Shown here in pieces: positions 7,318 to 15,582 of a DNA stretch of 18,562 bases; the first letter of the stretch is position 1; each line of letters begins with the position of its first letter. The DNA lies in contig DAOVVV010000041.1 of NCBI GenBank assembly GCA_030637025.1, forward strand, positions 1 to 18,562, read 5' to 3'. This DNA is from JAGLHV01 sp023143305 [NCBI: Clostridia bacterium]. Lineage in GTDB: Bacteria; CBDUZB01; JAGLHV01. Made by a program: the position numbers and the translations under genes. Under the pieces are notes generated by a model. It was given only the letters and a program-made list of their open reading frames with translations. It did not search any database and had not been told where the DNA came from.

Positions 7318-7527
7318 TTATTTGTAAAATCCCCCTGGCCCCCTTTTCAAAAGGGGGAACTCAATATTGATGGTTGCCCTGTAGTATAATGCTTCAAAAT
7401 TAATCCCGTAACAAACCTTAAATCTCTTACTTTTTCTACTCTTCTTAATAAGAAATCTTCCGGCACTTTTTTTATTAAATAAAAAGTTATAAAACATCTG
7501 TTTTTGATATGACTTTATTACCATCAT
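7318..7527 (-). CDS. Doubtful 69-residue basic protein
   Basis: An ATG at 7527 is preceded by a good ribosome site (AGGAGGGAA), which is the only strong reason to keep it. The product is rich in lysine, arginine and aromatic residues (NKKSAGRFLIKKSRKSKRFK) and resembles no family I know. Its last 15 residues (FPLLKRGPGGFYK) come from the palindromic repeat at 7328-7360. Either a small gene was truncated by that repeat or the frame is chance. Confidence 0.22.
   Translation of the reverse strand: MMVIKSYQKQMFYNFLFNKKSAGRFLIKKSRKSKRFKVCYGINFEALYYRATINIEFPLLKRGPGGFYK
7328..7360. repeat. REP-like palindrome CCCCCTTTTC/AAAAGGGGG
   Basis: CCCCCTTTT (7339-7347) and AAAAGGGGG (7349-7357) form a near-perfect palindrome, next to a further CCCCCTGG block (7331-7338). 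Sequences of the form AAATCCCCCTxGCCCCCTTTTTCAAAGGGGG are common dispersed repeats in many bacterial genomes. It could also act as a transcription block in either direction. Confidence 0.55.
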
Positions 7528-7676
7528 AAAAAAATTCCCTCCTGTTTTATAATAAACATATTACATCCTTTATTTCCGTCGAGAGCAATTATTTTTATCG
7601 TTAATAAACATAACCATTAATTGATGATTCCGGCAACAGGCTCAATCGTGAAACTTCCCTGCTGAAAAAAAATATC

Positions 7677-7706
7677 TTGACTTTTAATAACTTAATGAAG
7701 TATACT
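7677..7706 (+). promoter_or_regulatory. Upstream tandem promoter of the M23-bactofilin operon
   Basis: TTGACT (7677-7682), an 18-base spacer and TATACT (7701-7706) match a sigma70-type promoter. The start near 7713 would give a leader of about 155 bases to the ATG at 7867. Confidence 0.5.
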
Positions 7707-7762
7707 AAAAAAACTTTTAAATTAGATATTTTTCCCTTGAAGTAAAAAAAATAATAATCACC

Positions 7763-7790
7763 TTGACAAACTTTATTTTTATGATATATT
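7763..7790 (+). promoter_or_regulatory. Proximal tandem promoter of the M23-bactofilin operon
   Basis: A perfect TTGACA (7763-7768), a 16-base spacer and TATATT (7785-7790) precede the peptidase gene, with transcription expected near 7797. Confidence 0.6.
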
Positions 7791-7866
7791 AATGAATAGA
7801 AGACTAAAAGGGTGAATTTGAAAGACAATTCGGATGTTTTCAAATTTTCCGACGAAGGGGGAGGGA

Positions 7867-8796
7867 ATGAGGAGATTTAGTTTACATAAATTAATAAAAA
7901 AGAAACTGACGATTATGTTTATTCCCCACCACACCAATAAACCGCTAAAAGTCAGTATTCCTTCTATATTTATTTATTTTATCCTTACTTGCTGGGCAGG
8001 ATTAACCGTTGGTTCTTTTTTCATTACGACCCGCCATATAGATTATTTATCCACTAAACAGAAAAATAAAGCATTGCAGGAAAAAGTAGCATTCTTTATT
8101 CAGGAAACAGTCAAATCCCAAGAACTCATTTCTCAGGTAGAAAAAATTGACTACCAATTAAGAAACATGGTTGCCTTAAATTCTAAAAAAATAATTAACC
8201 GGTATCCCTTTTATGCCAGTTATCTTCGTACTTATTTGGACTTAGGAAAAGGAGGTCCCAGCAAAAACGAACAGCAAGTTGTTGACAAATTGTTTCAAAG
8301 AAATCAATTTCGTAAAAGCAATAAAGAATTGCAAATTAATTCCAATCAACAAATAAAAAGTTTTTTAGAAATATCTAAATGCATTTTTCTGCAAAAAAGT
8401 ATATTAGAAGCCACTCCCTGTATTTGGCCTACTTACGGTTATATTAGCTCCCGTTTTGGTTATAGAATTTCTCCGTTTAGTAACAAATCCGAGTTTCATA
8501 CAGGTTTAGATATAGCAAACCGTAAAGGTTCTCCTGTTTGGACTACAGCAGACGGAATAATAACAGTAGCTCATAGAACAAAGGGATATGGATATGTAAT
8601 AATAATCAAACATGGATATGGATTATCTACTTATTATGCCCACAATTCCAAACTATTAGTTAAAGTAGGTGACTATGTAACACGTGGACAAATTATCAGC
8701 TACACAGGTAATACAGGTCGTTCCACCGGCAATCACCTCCACTATGAAGTACGGGTACGGGGTAAGGCAGTAAATCCTATTTATTATCTAAAATAG
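7867..8796 (+). CDS. Membrane-anchored M23 family (LytM) peptidoglycan endopeptidase
   Basis: M23 metallopeptidases cut peptidoglycan cross-links in the cell wall. The 309-residue protein has a basic N-terminus, a membrane anchor (about residues 27-50, SIFIYFILTCWAGLTVGSFF), a linker of about 130 residues probably partly helical, and a C-terminal LytM domain from about residue 185. The zinc ligands are present: His211 and Asp215 in HTGLDIA, and His292 in HLHYEV. I chose the ATG at 7867 because AAGGGGGAGG lies just upstream; an in-frame ATG at 7834 lacks such a site. The bactofilin gene follows after about 75 bases and two tandem promoters precede it. Together they resemble the bactofilin/M23 cell-shape pairs of Helicobacter (CcmA with Csd1) and other bacteria, so shape control is a sound inference. 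Confidence 0.92.
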   Translation: MRRFSLHKLIKKKLTIMFIPHHTNKPLKVSIPSIFIYFILTCWAGLTVGSFFITTRHIDYLSTKQKNKALQEKVAFFIQETVKSQELISQVEKIDYQLRNMVALNSKKIINRYPFYASYLRTYLDLGKGGPSKNEQQVVDKLFQRNQFRKSNKELQINSNQQIKSFLEISKCIFLQKSILEATPCIWPTYGYISSRFGYRISPFSNKSEFHTGLDIANRKGSPVWTTADGIITVAHRTKGYGYVIIIKHGYGLSTYYAHNSKLLVKVGDYVTRGQIISYTGNTGRSTGNHLHYEVRVRGKAVNPIYYLK

Positions 8797-8871
8797 GATT
8801 AAAAAAAACAATCCTTTTATTTCCCTGCAAAATAAAACAATAAAAATATGTTTATTAAAAAGGAGAAAAAA

Positions 8872-9306
8872 ATGTTTAATGGTAAAAAAGAGGCGGACAA
8901 AATAGATGACAAAATAGAAACAATTATTGGAGTTGATACAAACATAAAAGGAACTCTTGCTTCTAAAAGCAGCATTCGTATTGATGGAACCATAGAAGGA
9001 GATGTTATCAGCCACAAGGGTGGGGTTGTCCTGGGAGAAAAAGGGTTAATAAAAGGAAATATTAAAGCACAAACAGTAACAATCGGAGGAAAAATTATTG
9101 GTAATATCCATGTCGTACATAATATTGACATTCAAGTTAAAGCCCATGTTCATGGAGATATATATGCTCAACAATTGGTTATTTCCGAAGGAGCCCTTTT
9201 TGAAGGAAATTGCACAATGAGCAAAGAAAAAGAAATTCCAAAAACAACTACAAATATAACAAAATCAAATATCGTTGAATTAGATGTGAATTCTAAAAAA
9301 AACTAG
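8872..9306 (+). CDS. Bactofilin (polymer-forming cytoskeletal protein)
   Basis: Bactofilins self-assemble into filaments on the inner face of the membrane and position cell-wall enzymes. This 144-residue protein has the typical beta-helical core of short repeats: IETIIGVDTNIKGTL, SIRIDGTIEGDVI, GVVLGEKGLIKGNIKA, TVTIGGKIIGNIHVV and AHVHGDIYAQQLVISEG. The unstructured ends are rich in lysine, asparagine and threonine. The ATG at 8872 stands behind AAGGAG at ideal spacing; an ATG at 8848, eight codons earlier, has none. The gene follows the M23 peptidase on the same strand. Its last 14 bases overlap the end of the converging AEC gene. Confidence 0.93.
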   Translation: MFNGKKEADKIDDKIETIIGVDTNIKGTLASKSSIRIDGTIEGDVISHKGGVVLGEKGLIKGNIKAQTVTIGGKIIGNIHVVHNIDIQVKAHVHGDIYAQQLVISEGALFEGNCTMSKEKEIPKTTTNITKSNIVELDVNSKKN

Positions 9307-10177
9307 CTATTATGGGTATAAGTGCCAGTGAAACTAAAGTACTAAAAATAACCATGAATGCGGTGTACTCAACCGCTCCATGGTATTTTTTAGCCAAAAG
9401 ATATGTAGTAACTGCCGAAGGCATCATAGAAGACATAATCAGTACGGGAATTATTTCCCCGGATAAATTAAATAAGTTGCTCAATAAATAAGCAACAAGC
9501 CCGCCACCACCCATACGCAAAACTATACCCAGTCCCGTCATTTTAAATAAATGAACCGGAAATCTAACTAAACTTAATTGATACCCGACTAAAAAAAGGA
9601 TAAAAGGAAAAATCAATACTTTCATAATCTTATAAAAACCATGAAAATATCCGGGAATCGAAACATTTATATAATTTAAAAACAGACCTAAAATTGCCGC
9701 ATAAATTATAGGCATTTTCAAGATTTGTTTAAAATTTCTCTTTTTACTTATTAAGAATATCCCCACTGTATACATAAGTAAACCCATCGCTATATCATAA
9801 ATAACCGCATATTCACAACCTTTCTCTCCCCATAATAAGGTATTCACCGGAATAGCTAAATACCCTGAATTCATAAACATTATCGGAAGACAGATTTCCC
9901 TAAAATGTTTTCTAATAACTAAAGAAAAGAAAAAAGAAAAAAACGCACCGCCTAAAATCACTCCTGAGACAATAAGAAAAATATTTGTTATCAAGTGCAA
10001 GTCTGAATTATTTTTCCAAATAACTAAAAATATAAAGAGTGGATAAACAAAATAAATAAAAAAATCTATTATTTTATGCGTAACACCCTCTAAATTTATT
10101 TTTTTTATCTTTATCTTTCCAAAACAAAATCCTAAAAATATAAAAATAAAAATTTTAAAAATTAAATCAAAAAACAT
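9293..10177 (-). CDS. AEC-family (auxin efflux carrier type) membrane transporter
   Basis: This is a 294-residue polytopic membrane protein with about ten hydrophobic helices in two halves, the AEC/BART-type design. Sequence marks include the early WK-containing loop after IYFVYPLFIFLVIW, the mid-protein block MFMNSGYLAIPVNTLLWGEK and the late PSAVTTYLLAKKYHGAVEY, both typical of bacterial AEC carriers (malate or other organic-acid permeases). The substrate cannot be told. The ATG at 10177 has AAAGGAAAGAAG just upstream. It points away from the SurA-type gene at 10280, sharing about 100 bases of promoter region, and converges on the bactofilin gene with a 14-base overlap. Confidence 0.88.
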   Translation of the reverse strand: MFFDLIFKIFIFIFLGFCFGKIKIKKINLEGVTHKIIDFFIYFVYPLFIFLVIWKNNSDLHLITNIFLIVSGVILGGAFFSFFFSLVIRKHFREICLPIMFMNSGYLAIPVNTLLWGEKGCEYAVIYDIAMGLLMYTVGIFLISKKRNFKQILKMPIIYAAILGLFLNYINVSIPGYFHGFYKIMKVLIFPFILFLVGYQLSLVRFPVHLFKMTGLGIVLRMGGGGLVAYLLSNLFNLSGEIIPVLIMSSMMPSAVTTYLLAKKYHGAVEYTAFMVIFSTLVSLALIPIIASFF

Positions 10178-10279
10178 CTTCTTTCCTTTGCATCAAAAAA
10201 CTCTTGCATTTGTTTTAAATTTAAGTTAATATAATAACTTGTAAAAATATATAACTCATTCCAAAGGGGAACATCTAAA
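10178..10279. promoter_or_regulatory. Divergent promoter region between AEC and SurA_N genes
   Basis: On the plus strand a TATAAT (10230-10235) lies 45 bases before the start of the SurA_N gene, with only a loose -35 (TTGCAT at 10204-10209, 20 bases away). The minus strand has only weak AT-rich candidates. A ribosome site AAAGGGGAAC precedes the ATG at 10280. Confidence 0.35.
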
Positions 10280-10981
10280 ATGATGAATTATTTGCGTAAA
10301 AATGTAAAAACCATATTATGGTTTGTTGCCTCTATTTTTATAATAGCTATTTTTGCCGGTTTCGGGGGAGCTTTTTTCTTACAAAGACAGTCAGGTTTAA
10401 TCGGAAAAGTCAATGGTGTAGGCCTTCCCTTAAAAGATTTTTCCCAACTATTTGATCAAGCTATTGAATTTCACCGCCAAAACAAAAAAACAGCTCAGAT
10501 TGATATAAATGCTCTTAAAAAAGAGCTACTTCAAAATATGATTAAAGAAGAACTTATGTACCAGGAATCTAAAAAATATAATATTACAATTACTCAGCAG
10601 GAATTAATCAATGCTATTCGTTCTTATCCTATTTTCCAAAAAGACGGAAAATTTGATATTTCTCTTTATTTGCGTATCTTGCGATATCTTCACACCACTC
10701 CCGAGGCTTTTGAAACGGCAAGAAAAAAATCTTTAGCTGTATTTAAACTACAAACTTTTTTTCTTTCCGCAATAAAAATAACTACTAAAGAATTAGAATA
10801 TACATACAATAAAGAAAAACAAGAATATCCGGATAATTTCAAAAAAGGAAAGGAAGAATTTAAAGAATTCTTCCTTATGAAAAAACAATCATCTATTTTT
10901 GATGCCTGGATGGAAAAATTAATTTGTGATGCAAATATTAAAATTTACATGGAAGACACAGAAAAGATCTTTGAAAAATAA
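10280..10981 (+). CDS. Membrane-anchored SurA/PpiD N-terminal-type chaperone lacking PPIase domain
   Basis: This 233-residue protein has one N-terminal membrane anchor (residues 13-35, ILWFVASIFIIAIFAGFGGA) and an exported helical part. It begins GKVNGVGLPLKDFSQLFDQA, continues ELLQNMIKEELMYQESKKY and then ITQQELINAIRSYPIFQKDG, the pattern of the SurA N-terminal domain in PpiD-type periplasmic chaperones. Such proteins assist folding of exported proteins. The parvulin PPIase domain (about 90 residues) that usually follows is not present; the C-terminus (EEFKEFFLMKKQSSIFDAWMEKL) resembles the last helix of the chaperone fold, which follows the PPIase insert in PpiD. The frame looks complete. 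Function as a chaperone is an inference from that fold. Confidence 0.83.
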   Translation: MMNYLRKNVKTILWFVASIFIIAIFAGFGGAFFLQRQSGLIGKVNGVGLPLKDFSQLFDQAIEFHRQNKKTAQIDINALKKELLQNMIKEELMYQESKKYNITITQQELINAIRSYPIFQKDGKFDISLYLRILRYLHTTPEAFETARKKSLAVFKLQTFFLSAIKITTKELEYTYNKEKQEYPDNFKKGKEEFKEFFLMKKQSSIFDAWMEKLICDANIKIYMEDTEKIFEK

Positions 10982-10988
10982 TAAGATT

Positions 10989-12338
10989 TTATTCCCCTCC
11001 AATACAAATTTCAGAAATTTTTAAAGTAGGCGATCCGAAATTATCGTGAAAAACAAGGTCATTTCCTATTTCTTCAATTGAATTTAATAAATCCAAAACA
11101 TTCCCTGCTATTGTTATGCCTCTTACCGGATATGAAAATACTCCTTGATCAATCCATAAACCTTCCACCCCTATGGAAAAATCTCCCGATACAGGATCTA
11201 CCATATGCATACCCATAACGTTAATAACATATAAACCGTTTTTTACTTTTTCTATTAATTCTTTTTTGGTTATTTTTCCTTCTTCTATAAAAAAATTTGT
11301 AGGAGAAGGAGTAGGAAGCCCGGCAAAAGAATTTCGATTAGCATTACCCGTAGACTGGGTATTATCCTTTCTTGCCGTATAAATATCATAAAGGTATCCT
11401 TCCAAAATTCCTTTATTTATTAAAATCCTTCTCTGAGGAGGAACTCCTTCGTCATCAAAAGGAATCGTAGCTATCCCCCCGGATAACGTTCCATCATCAA
11501 TAATAGTTATTAAAGGGGAACTAACTTTTTTTCCTATTTTGTCTTTAAAAAGAGATTTACCTTTTTGTTTCATATCAGCACAAAAAGCATTAGAAATAAT
11601 TTCCAAAAAACTACATGCTATTTGAGAAGGAAATACAACCGTACTCCTCTGAGATTTAACTTTCTTAGCTCCTAAAATAGCAACTGCTTTTTGGGCTGCT
11701 TTCTTCGCTACCTGGTCAAAATTTAAACCGTCAAAACTAATTCTTTCCTGCCCATGACTACCTACCTGAACCTCTGCATTCTCTTCGGCAACAGCACTAA
11801 TTCCTATAGAACAATAAGTAGACCAATAACTTTTTTCCATTCCTAAAGAATTTATAATACTAACCCGGCTTTGTGCATCTATATAAGAGGAATGGAGAAC
11901 TTTTTTTATTTTTTTGTCATAAGCAAGAGCGACTTTCTCCATTTCTTTCACACTATTAATTTTATCACCAATGCTAACTTGTTTTAAATCACTACTATAT
12001 ATTCCCTTTATTTTTATATCTTTCATTTTATGTTTTTGTTCTATTTCCGCTAAACCGTTATATTCATCCCTTGCAGTACTTTTTATATTGTCCATAGCCA
12101 TCCCGGCCATTTTCCTCAGTCCATCATCGGAAATATCTGAACTATAAGCAAACCCTAACCTACCCCCATGAAATATCCGCAAACCAACACCGTTTTTCTT
12201 AGCTAACTTAAAATGCTCAATTTGCTGATCCCTAACTTCAATATCCGTTTGATTTATCTCTGTCATAAAAACTTCTATTTCTATTTCAGGACTGTTTTTT
12301 TTAACTACCTCTTGAATAACAGAAAAAACCCTGTACAT
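10989..12338 (-). CDS. pmbA: TldE/PmbA-type subunit of the TldD/TldE metalloprotease
   Basis: TldD and TldE (PmbA) form a heteromeric zinc protease that degrades unfolded small peptides and, in E. coli, matures microcin B17 and degrades CcdA. This 449-residue protein is close to the E. coli PmbA length (450). Typical blocks are NGVGLRIFHGGRLGFAYSSD, SLGMEKSYWSTYCSIGISAV, GGIATIPFDDEGVPPQRR, and the TGNANRNSFAGLP stretch with the closing DFSIGVEGLWI. It has no HExxxH zinc site, which marks it as the non-catalytic partner. The catalytic TldD is not in this window. The ATG at 12338 has AAGGATATATA upstream. It follows the small membrane protein by 29 bases and probably ends the minus-strand run. 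Confidence 0.92.
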   Translation of the reverse strand: MYRVFSVIQEVVKKNSPEIEIEVFMTEINQTDIEVRDQQIEHFKLAKKNGVGLRIFHGGRLGFAYSSDISDDGLRKMAGMAMDNIKSTARDEYNGLAEIEQKHKMKDIKIKGIYSSDLKQVSIGDKINSVKEMEKVALAYDKKIKKVLHSSYIDAQSRVSIINSLGMEKSYWSTYCSIGISAVAEENAEVQVGSHGQERISFDGLNFDQVAKKAAQKAVAILGAKKVKSQRSTVVFPSQIACSFLEIISNAFCADMKQKGKSLFKDKIGKKVSSPLITIIDDGTLSGGIATIPFDDEGVPPQRRILINKGILEGYLYDIYTARKDNTQSTGNANRNSFAGLPTPSPTNFFIEEGKITKKELIEKVKNGLYVINVMGMHMVDPVSGDFSIGVEGLWIDQGVFSYPVRGITIAGNVLDLLNSIEEIGNDLVFHDNFGSPTLKISEICIGGE

Positions 12339-12367
12339 TATATATCCTTACCTTTCCCCTTAAATTC

Positions 12368-12574
12368 TTACTTATAAAAACCCATATACAATAAAATTAT
12401 GGATAAAACCAAACAAACAAATCCGATTTTTCTACGATGGAAAAGAAGCCATCGGTCACAAAAAACATATTTCCTTGCCCAGTAATTTACTTTAACTATC
12501 CAATTAGTCCAATTAAGAAACCCTAAACCTAAAAAAAATAAAGATAAGCCTATTACTATTTTTAAAATTCTCAC
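12368..12574 (-). CDS. Small membrane protein of unknown function
   Basis: This is a 68-residue protein with two hydrophobic segments: residues 5-20 (KIVIGLSLFFLGLGFL) and about 48-66 (KIGFVCLVLSIILLYMGFY). Between them lies a basic, aromatic loop with RKYVFCDRWLLFHRRK. It starts at a GTG at 12574 with AGGAAAACAG just upstream. No family is recognised. Its place between the DUF3857 protein and pmbA, with 46- and 29-base gaps, suggests it is in the same transcript, but nothing fixes its role. Confidence 0.6.
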   Translation of the reverse strand: MRILKIVIGLSLFFLGLGFLNWTNWIVKVNYWARKYVFCDRWLLFHRRKIGFVCLVLSIILLYMGFYK

Positions 12575-12620
12575 CTGTTTTCCTATTCTATTTTAAAGTT
12601 TTAAATCTTTATATATTAGT

Positions 12621-15038
12621 TTATTTTTTTTCCAAAACAATTTGTTTATCAATATCTCTAGCCAATTTTTCATAAAAAGATTTAAAATTTCTATACTTAT
12701 TTATAGATAACAAAGTCTTTTTAATTAATTTTTCTTCATAAAAATAAATACGGTCATTTTCATACTTATATGTATTCTTGTATTTAAAACATATATTTTC
12801 TTTCTGGATTGATTCCGGTAAATATTTCACTTCATAATCCGGTGGTAATTCTATCTCTACTAATGACTTTTTGGCATCAAGACTTCCAAAATCCAGAGGA
12901 TAAATCCTTGTCGCTTTAGAAATAAAACCGGTAGAAAGACCTCCTAATTGCGGAACTAAATAAGTGGAACCGGATTTTTTTAAATACTTGGGACCGGAAA
13001 ATTTCATTTCTATTTTTACCGGTGTTTCTAAATTTTCCAAATCACTAATTTTATACGTTATAAGTTTTCCTCCCGGACATATTTCATTTACTCTTTTCTT
13101 CAGCATTTCTTTACGCAAAATCGGTTTAGTATATTTCAGGTTTCTTAAACCCATTGAATAATTACCTTTAGTACAAACAGTCCGTTCTCCGAATATAGAC
13201 TCATCGGGTAATACTTTTATTTCAAGTGCATATTTAATTAAATCTCTTTCCGGTTTAAAAAGAGGGGTCTGGGATAATTCATAATGATCATCATAAAAAA
13301 TTAATACTTTCCTTTGCTGATCCGATACAGGTAAATCTCCAAAAGTTGCTGTTTCTACGGTAGAATCCATAAAAATAAGCTCCCCATCAATTTTTACTGC
13401 TGCAATACAATGATTAAAGCTTAGAGTAGGAAACTTTTCATCTAAAAGCCAAGAACCCCTGGTCCCAATCAACACCGGATAAGCTTCTATCCCCGCTAAC
13501 TTAAGCATAGAAACCAAAAGAATACTTTGATCTTTACAATCACCATATTTATTTTTAAATATTTCAGTAGCTGCATGAGGCTGAAAACCCGCTTCCCCAT
13601 ATTCTACACCAACATAGCGAATTTTACTGGCACAGAAATGATAGATAGCTGCTGCTTTTTCCCTTTTTCCTTTTCTTCCTCTTATCAATTCTGCCACTTT
13701 TTTCTTCATTTCATTATCATTATCAATTTTATCTTTACTTATCCCCCACCACCACTCGTAAATCTCCTGCCAGGAATCAAAAGAAGAAAAAGCAAAATTG
13801 GCCACAATTTCACTCCAGGGAGGCATATGTGATTCGGAAATAATCTCCGGAATTCTACGAAAATGCCACGTATAAATTTCCCGGCTTTTATCTCTTTTTA
13901 CCTTTGGTCTAAGTCTTAATCCGGGAAGAACATATCCGGGATTAACAGAATCAACCCTAATCTTACCCCGATAAGAACGGGGTACTATAAGAGTAAAATA
14001 TTGATTTAAATATGGTTCATTTCCTTGAATTCCATAACGGGAACAAAAATTCTTTTTATCAATTAGTTTTCCAATAAACCACCTGGCTTTATATTCTATA
14101 ATTGTATTTTCTGCGACTTCCGGCATAGAAATTATTTTTACTCTGGCATTACTATATAAGGGAAAATTCAGGTATTTGGAAACATCCCGGATATTTTTTT
14201 CTCCTGCCTGAATAATCGTTCCATCTCTTTTTATGGTACGGGCATAATCAAGCTCTACTTTTTCATAAGTAGAATCATATTCTAATTCTATTTCACCGTA
14301 ATGTTTTCCCCTGTCATTTAAGATTTTGACCACAAAATAACGTTCCCTAATTGCTGTTCCATTAGGTAAAATTTTTAATTTTTCCTGATCATGTAAAATG
14401 ACGGCCCCGGCATCAGGATATCTTTCCTGTCCCGGAGCATTTTTTATTATTTTTTTCAGCCTCTTATCTTTTAAGTCTCTAACATTATGAACCTTAATTA
14501 CATTATTAATTGCCCCAAGCCGCTTATTTACTTTTTTAACATAATTTTTATCTTTAATTTTCTCATATACTTTAATTGCCTGATTATAAAGATTTTGTTT
14601 TTCACAGGTCTTTCCGTAAAGATAAAGAAATTCTGCATCTTTTACTGCTTCATGCTTTTCAAAAATGCTTAAAGCGTCGGTATAATTCCCCATTTTAAAA
14701 TAAGCAAAAGAAACTATTTTAGCTATCTTAAAATCATCCGGACTTTTTTGATAAAGAGGAGACAACACCTCAAGACTTCTATCATAATCTCCGTATTGGT
14801 AATATAATTTACCCAATTTAAAATAAATTTCTTTTTGATTTGCCCCCGGTACTTTCTGGGCAAGGAGATATTCTTCTATTGCTTTGGAGTAAAATTGTTT
14901 ACTTTTTAAGGCATATTTATCTGCCAATTCCAGATGAATATTTTCAGCATAAGCAAAAGATAAACCAACAACAAAATAAAGGAGTATAAAATTTATCCTA
15001 ACTAAAAAATTAAACTTATTTGAAAACTTTTGTTTCAT
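12621..15038 (-). CDS. Exported TPR-DUF3857-transglutaminase-like protein
   Basis: This 805-residue protein has a signal peptide at residues 1-32 (RINFILLYFVVGLSFAYAE). TPR repeats cover about 35-180 (KEIYFKLGKLYYQYGDYDRS and so on). A DUF3857 domain covers about 205-420 (ILHDQEKLKILPNGTAIRER and beta strands after it). A transglutaminase core covers about 450-565 with an intact triad: Cys501 in YGDCKDQS, His543 in FNHCIAAV and Asp558 in FMDSTVE. A beta-rich C-terminus follows. The arrangement is well known in Bacteroidota and candidate phyla, with no firm function; cross-linking or peptidase activity in the envelope is possible. The ATG at 15038 has an excellent site (AAGGAGTG) within the end of the acetyltransferase gene 3 bases upstream, so the two are translationally linked. 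Confidence 0.9.
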   Translation of the reverse strand: MKQKFSNKFNFLVRINFILLYFVVGLSFAYAENIHLELADKYALKSKQFYSKAIEEYLLAQKVPGANQKEIYFKLGKLYYQYGDYDRSLEVLSPLYQKSPDDFKIAKIVSFAYFKMGNYTDALSIFEKHEAVKDAEFLYLYGKTCEKQNLYNQAIKVYEKIKDKNYVKKVNKRLGAINNVIKVHNVRDLKDKRLKKIIKNAPGQERYPDAGAVILHDQEKLKILPNGTAIRERYFVVKILNDRGKHYGEIELEYDSTYEKVELDYARTIKRDGTIIQAGEKNIRDVSKYLNFPLYSNARVKIISMPEVAENTIIEYKARWFIGKLIDKKNFCSRYGIQGNEPYLNQYFTLIVPRSYRGKIRVDSVNPGYVLPGLRLRPKVKRDKSREIYTWHFRRIPEIISESHMPPWSEIVANFAFSSFDSWQEIYEWWWGISKDKIDNDNEMKKKVAELIRGRKGKREKAAAIYHFCASKIRYVGVEYGEAGFQPHAATEIFKNKYGDCKDQSILLVSMLKLAGIEAYPVLIGTRGSWLLDEKFPTLSFNHCIAAVKIDGELIFMDSTVETATFGDLPVSDQQRKVLIFYDDHYELSQTPLFKPERDLIKYALEIKVLPDESIFGERTVCTKGNYSMGLRNLKYTKPILRKEMLKKRVNEICPGGKLITYKISDLENLETPVKIEMKFSGPKYLKKSGSTYLVPQLGGLSTGFISKATRIYPLDFGSLDAKKSLVEIELPPDYEVKYLPESIQKENICFKYKNTYKYENDRIYFYEEKLIKKTLLSINKYRNFKSFYEKLARDIDKQIVLEKK

Positions 15039-15041
15039 TTT

Positions 15042-15509
15042 TCACTCCTTTCTTTTAGTAATTTTTTTCACCATAGGCACTTCGTTACAATCAGGAAACA
15101 TCGGACAATTGATGCACTCACTCCATATTTTGTGCGGAAGGCTTTCTCTTTTTACCTGCTTAAAACCATGTTTTAGAAAAAATTGCGGTTTAAAAGTCAA
15201 AGCAAAAACTTTCTTTATTCCCAACAACACTGCTTCCTGGAAGCATTTATCTAAAAGAGTGCTCCCTAAACCTTTTCTTTGCCATCGCGGAGAAATAGCC
15301 ATTGCTTTTACTTCCGCTAAATCTCCCCATGCTACATGAAGGGCACAACAAGCAACAATCTTTCCTTTTTCTTCCACTATAAAAAAATCCCGTATATTTT
15401 CATAAAGTTCATTACGAGCCCGGGGCAACATTTCTTTTTTATTAGCATAGTAATTAATTAATTTATGCATGCCTTCTACATCACCAACTTTTGCTTTCCG
15501 AATAACCAT
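15042..15509 (-). CDS. GNAT acetyltransferase, ArgA-like N-acetylglutamate synthase type
   Basis: This 155-residue GNAT protein carries the acetyl-CoA motif in MAISPRWQRKGLGSTLLDKC. The N-terminus MVIRKAKVGDVEGMHKLINY and the C-terminal cysteine cluster LPHKIWSECINCPMFPDC, ending NEVPM, match the short ArgA-like N-acetyltransferases of anaerobes and deltaproteobacteria. These acetylate L-glutamate at the first step of arginine synthesis, lacking the kinase-like domain of E. coli ArgA. This is a family assignment; the substrate is not proven. The ATG at 15509 has AAAGGGTGGAAAA before it. It lies 73 bases after korC and ends right at the ribosome site of the DUF3857 gene. Confidence 0.8.
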   Translation of the reverse strand: MVIRKAKVGDVEGMHKLINYYANKKEMLPRARNELYENIRDFFIVEEKGKIVACCALHVAWGDLAEVKAMAISPRWQRKGLGSTLLDKCFQEAVLLGIKKVFALTFKPQFFLKHGFKQVKRESLPHKIWSECINCPMFPDCNEVPMVKKITKRKE

Positions 15510-15582
15510 TTTTCCACCCTTTTCAATTAAAATAAGTTCTACAATACAACAACCTTTTTTATCCTATTATCTACGAAGCCAT

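Larger units (their letters stand above)
6641..7676. other. About 1 kb intergenic region with gene remnants and palindromic repeats
   Basis: From left to right it holds a broken zinc-ribbon gene (6665-6935), an unassigned AT-rich piece (6941-7040), a short segment visibly richer in G and C than its surroundings (about 7040-7170), a second copy of the charged-protein remnant (7143-7253), two palindromic repeats (7275-7305, 7328-7360) and a doubtful small ORF (7318-7527). The stretch 7528-7676 before the tandem promoters holds nothing I recognise. Confidence 0.6.

Noticed and set aside
7601-7843. 80-residue minus-strand frame
   Set aside because: It covers the two tandem promoters of the peptidase gene, is dominated by Phe/Lys/Tyr from AT-rich DNA and has no ribosome site or recognisable domain.
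8788-9131. Two minus-strand frames opposite bactofilin
   Set aside because: They are shadows of the bactofilin repeats and have no similarity of their own.
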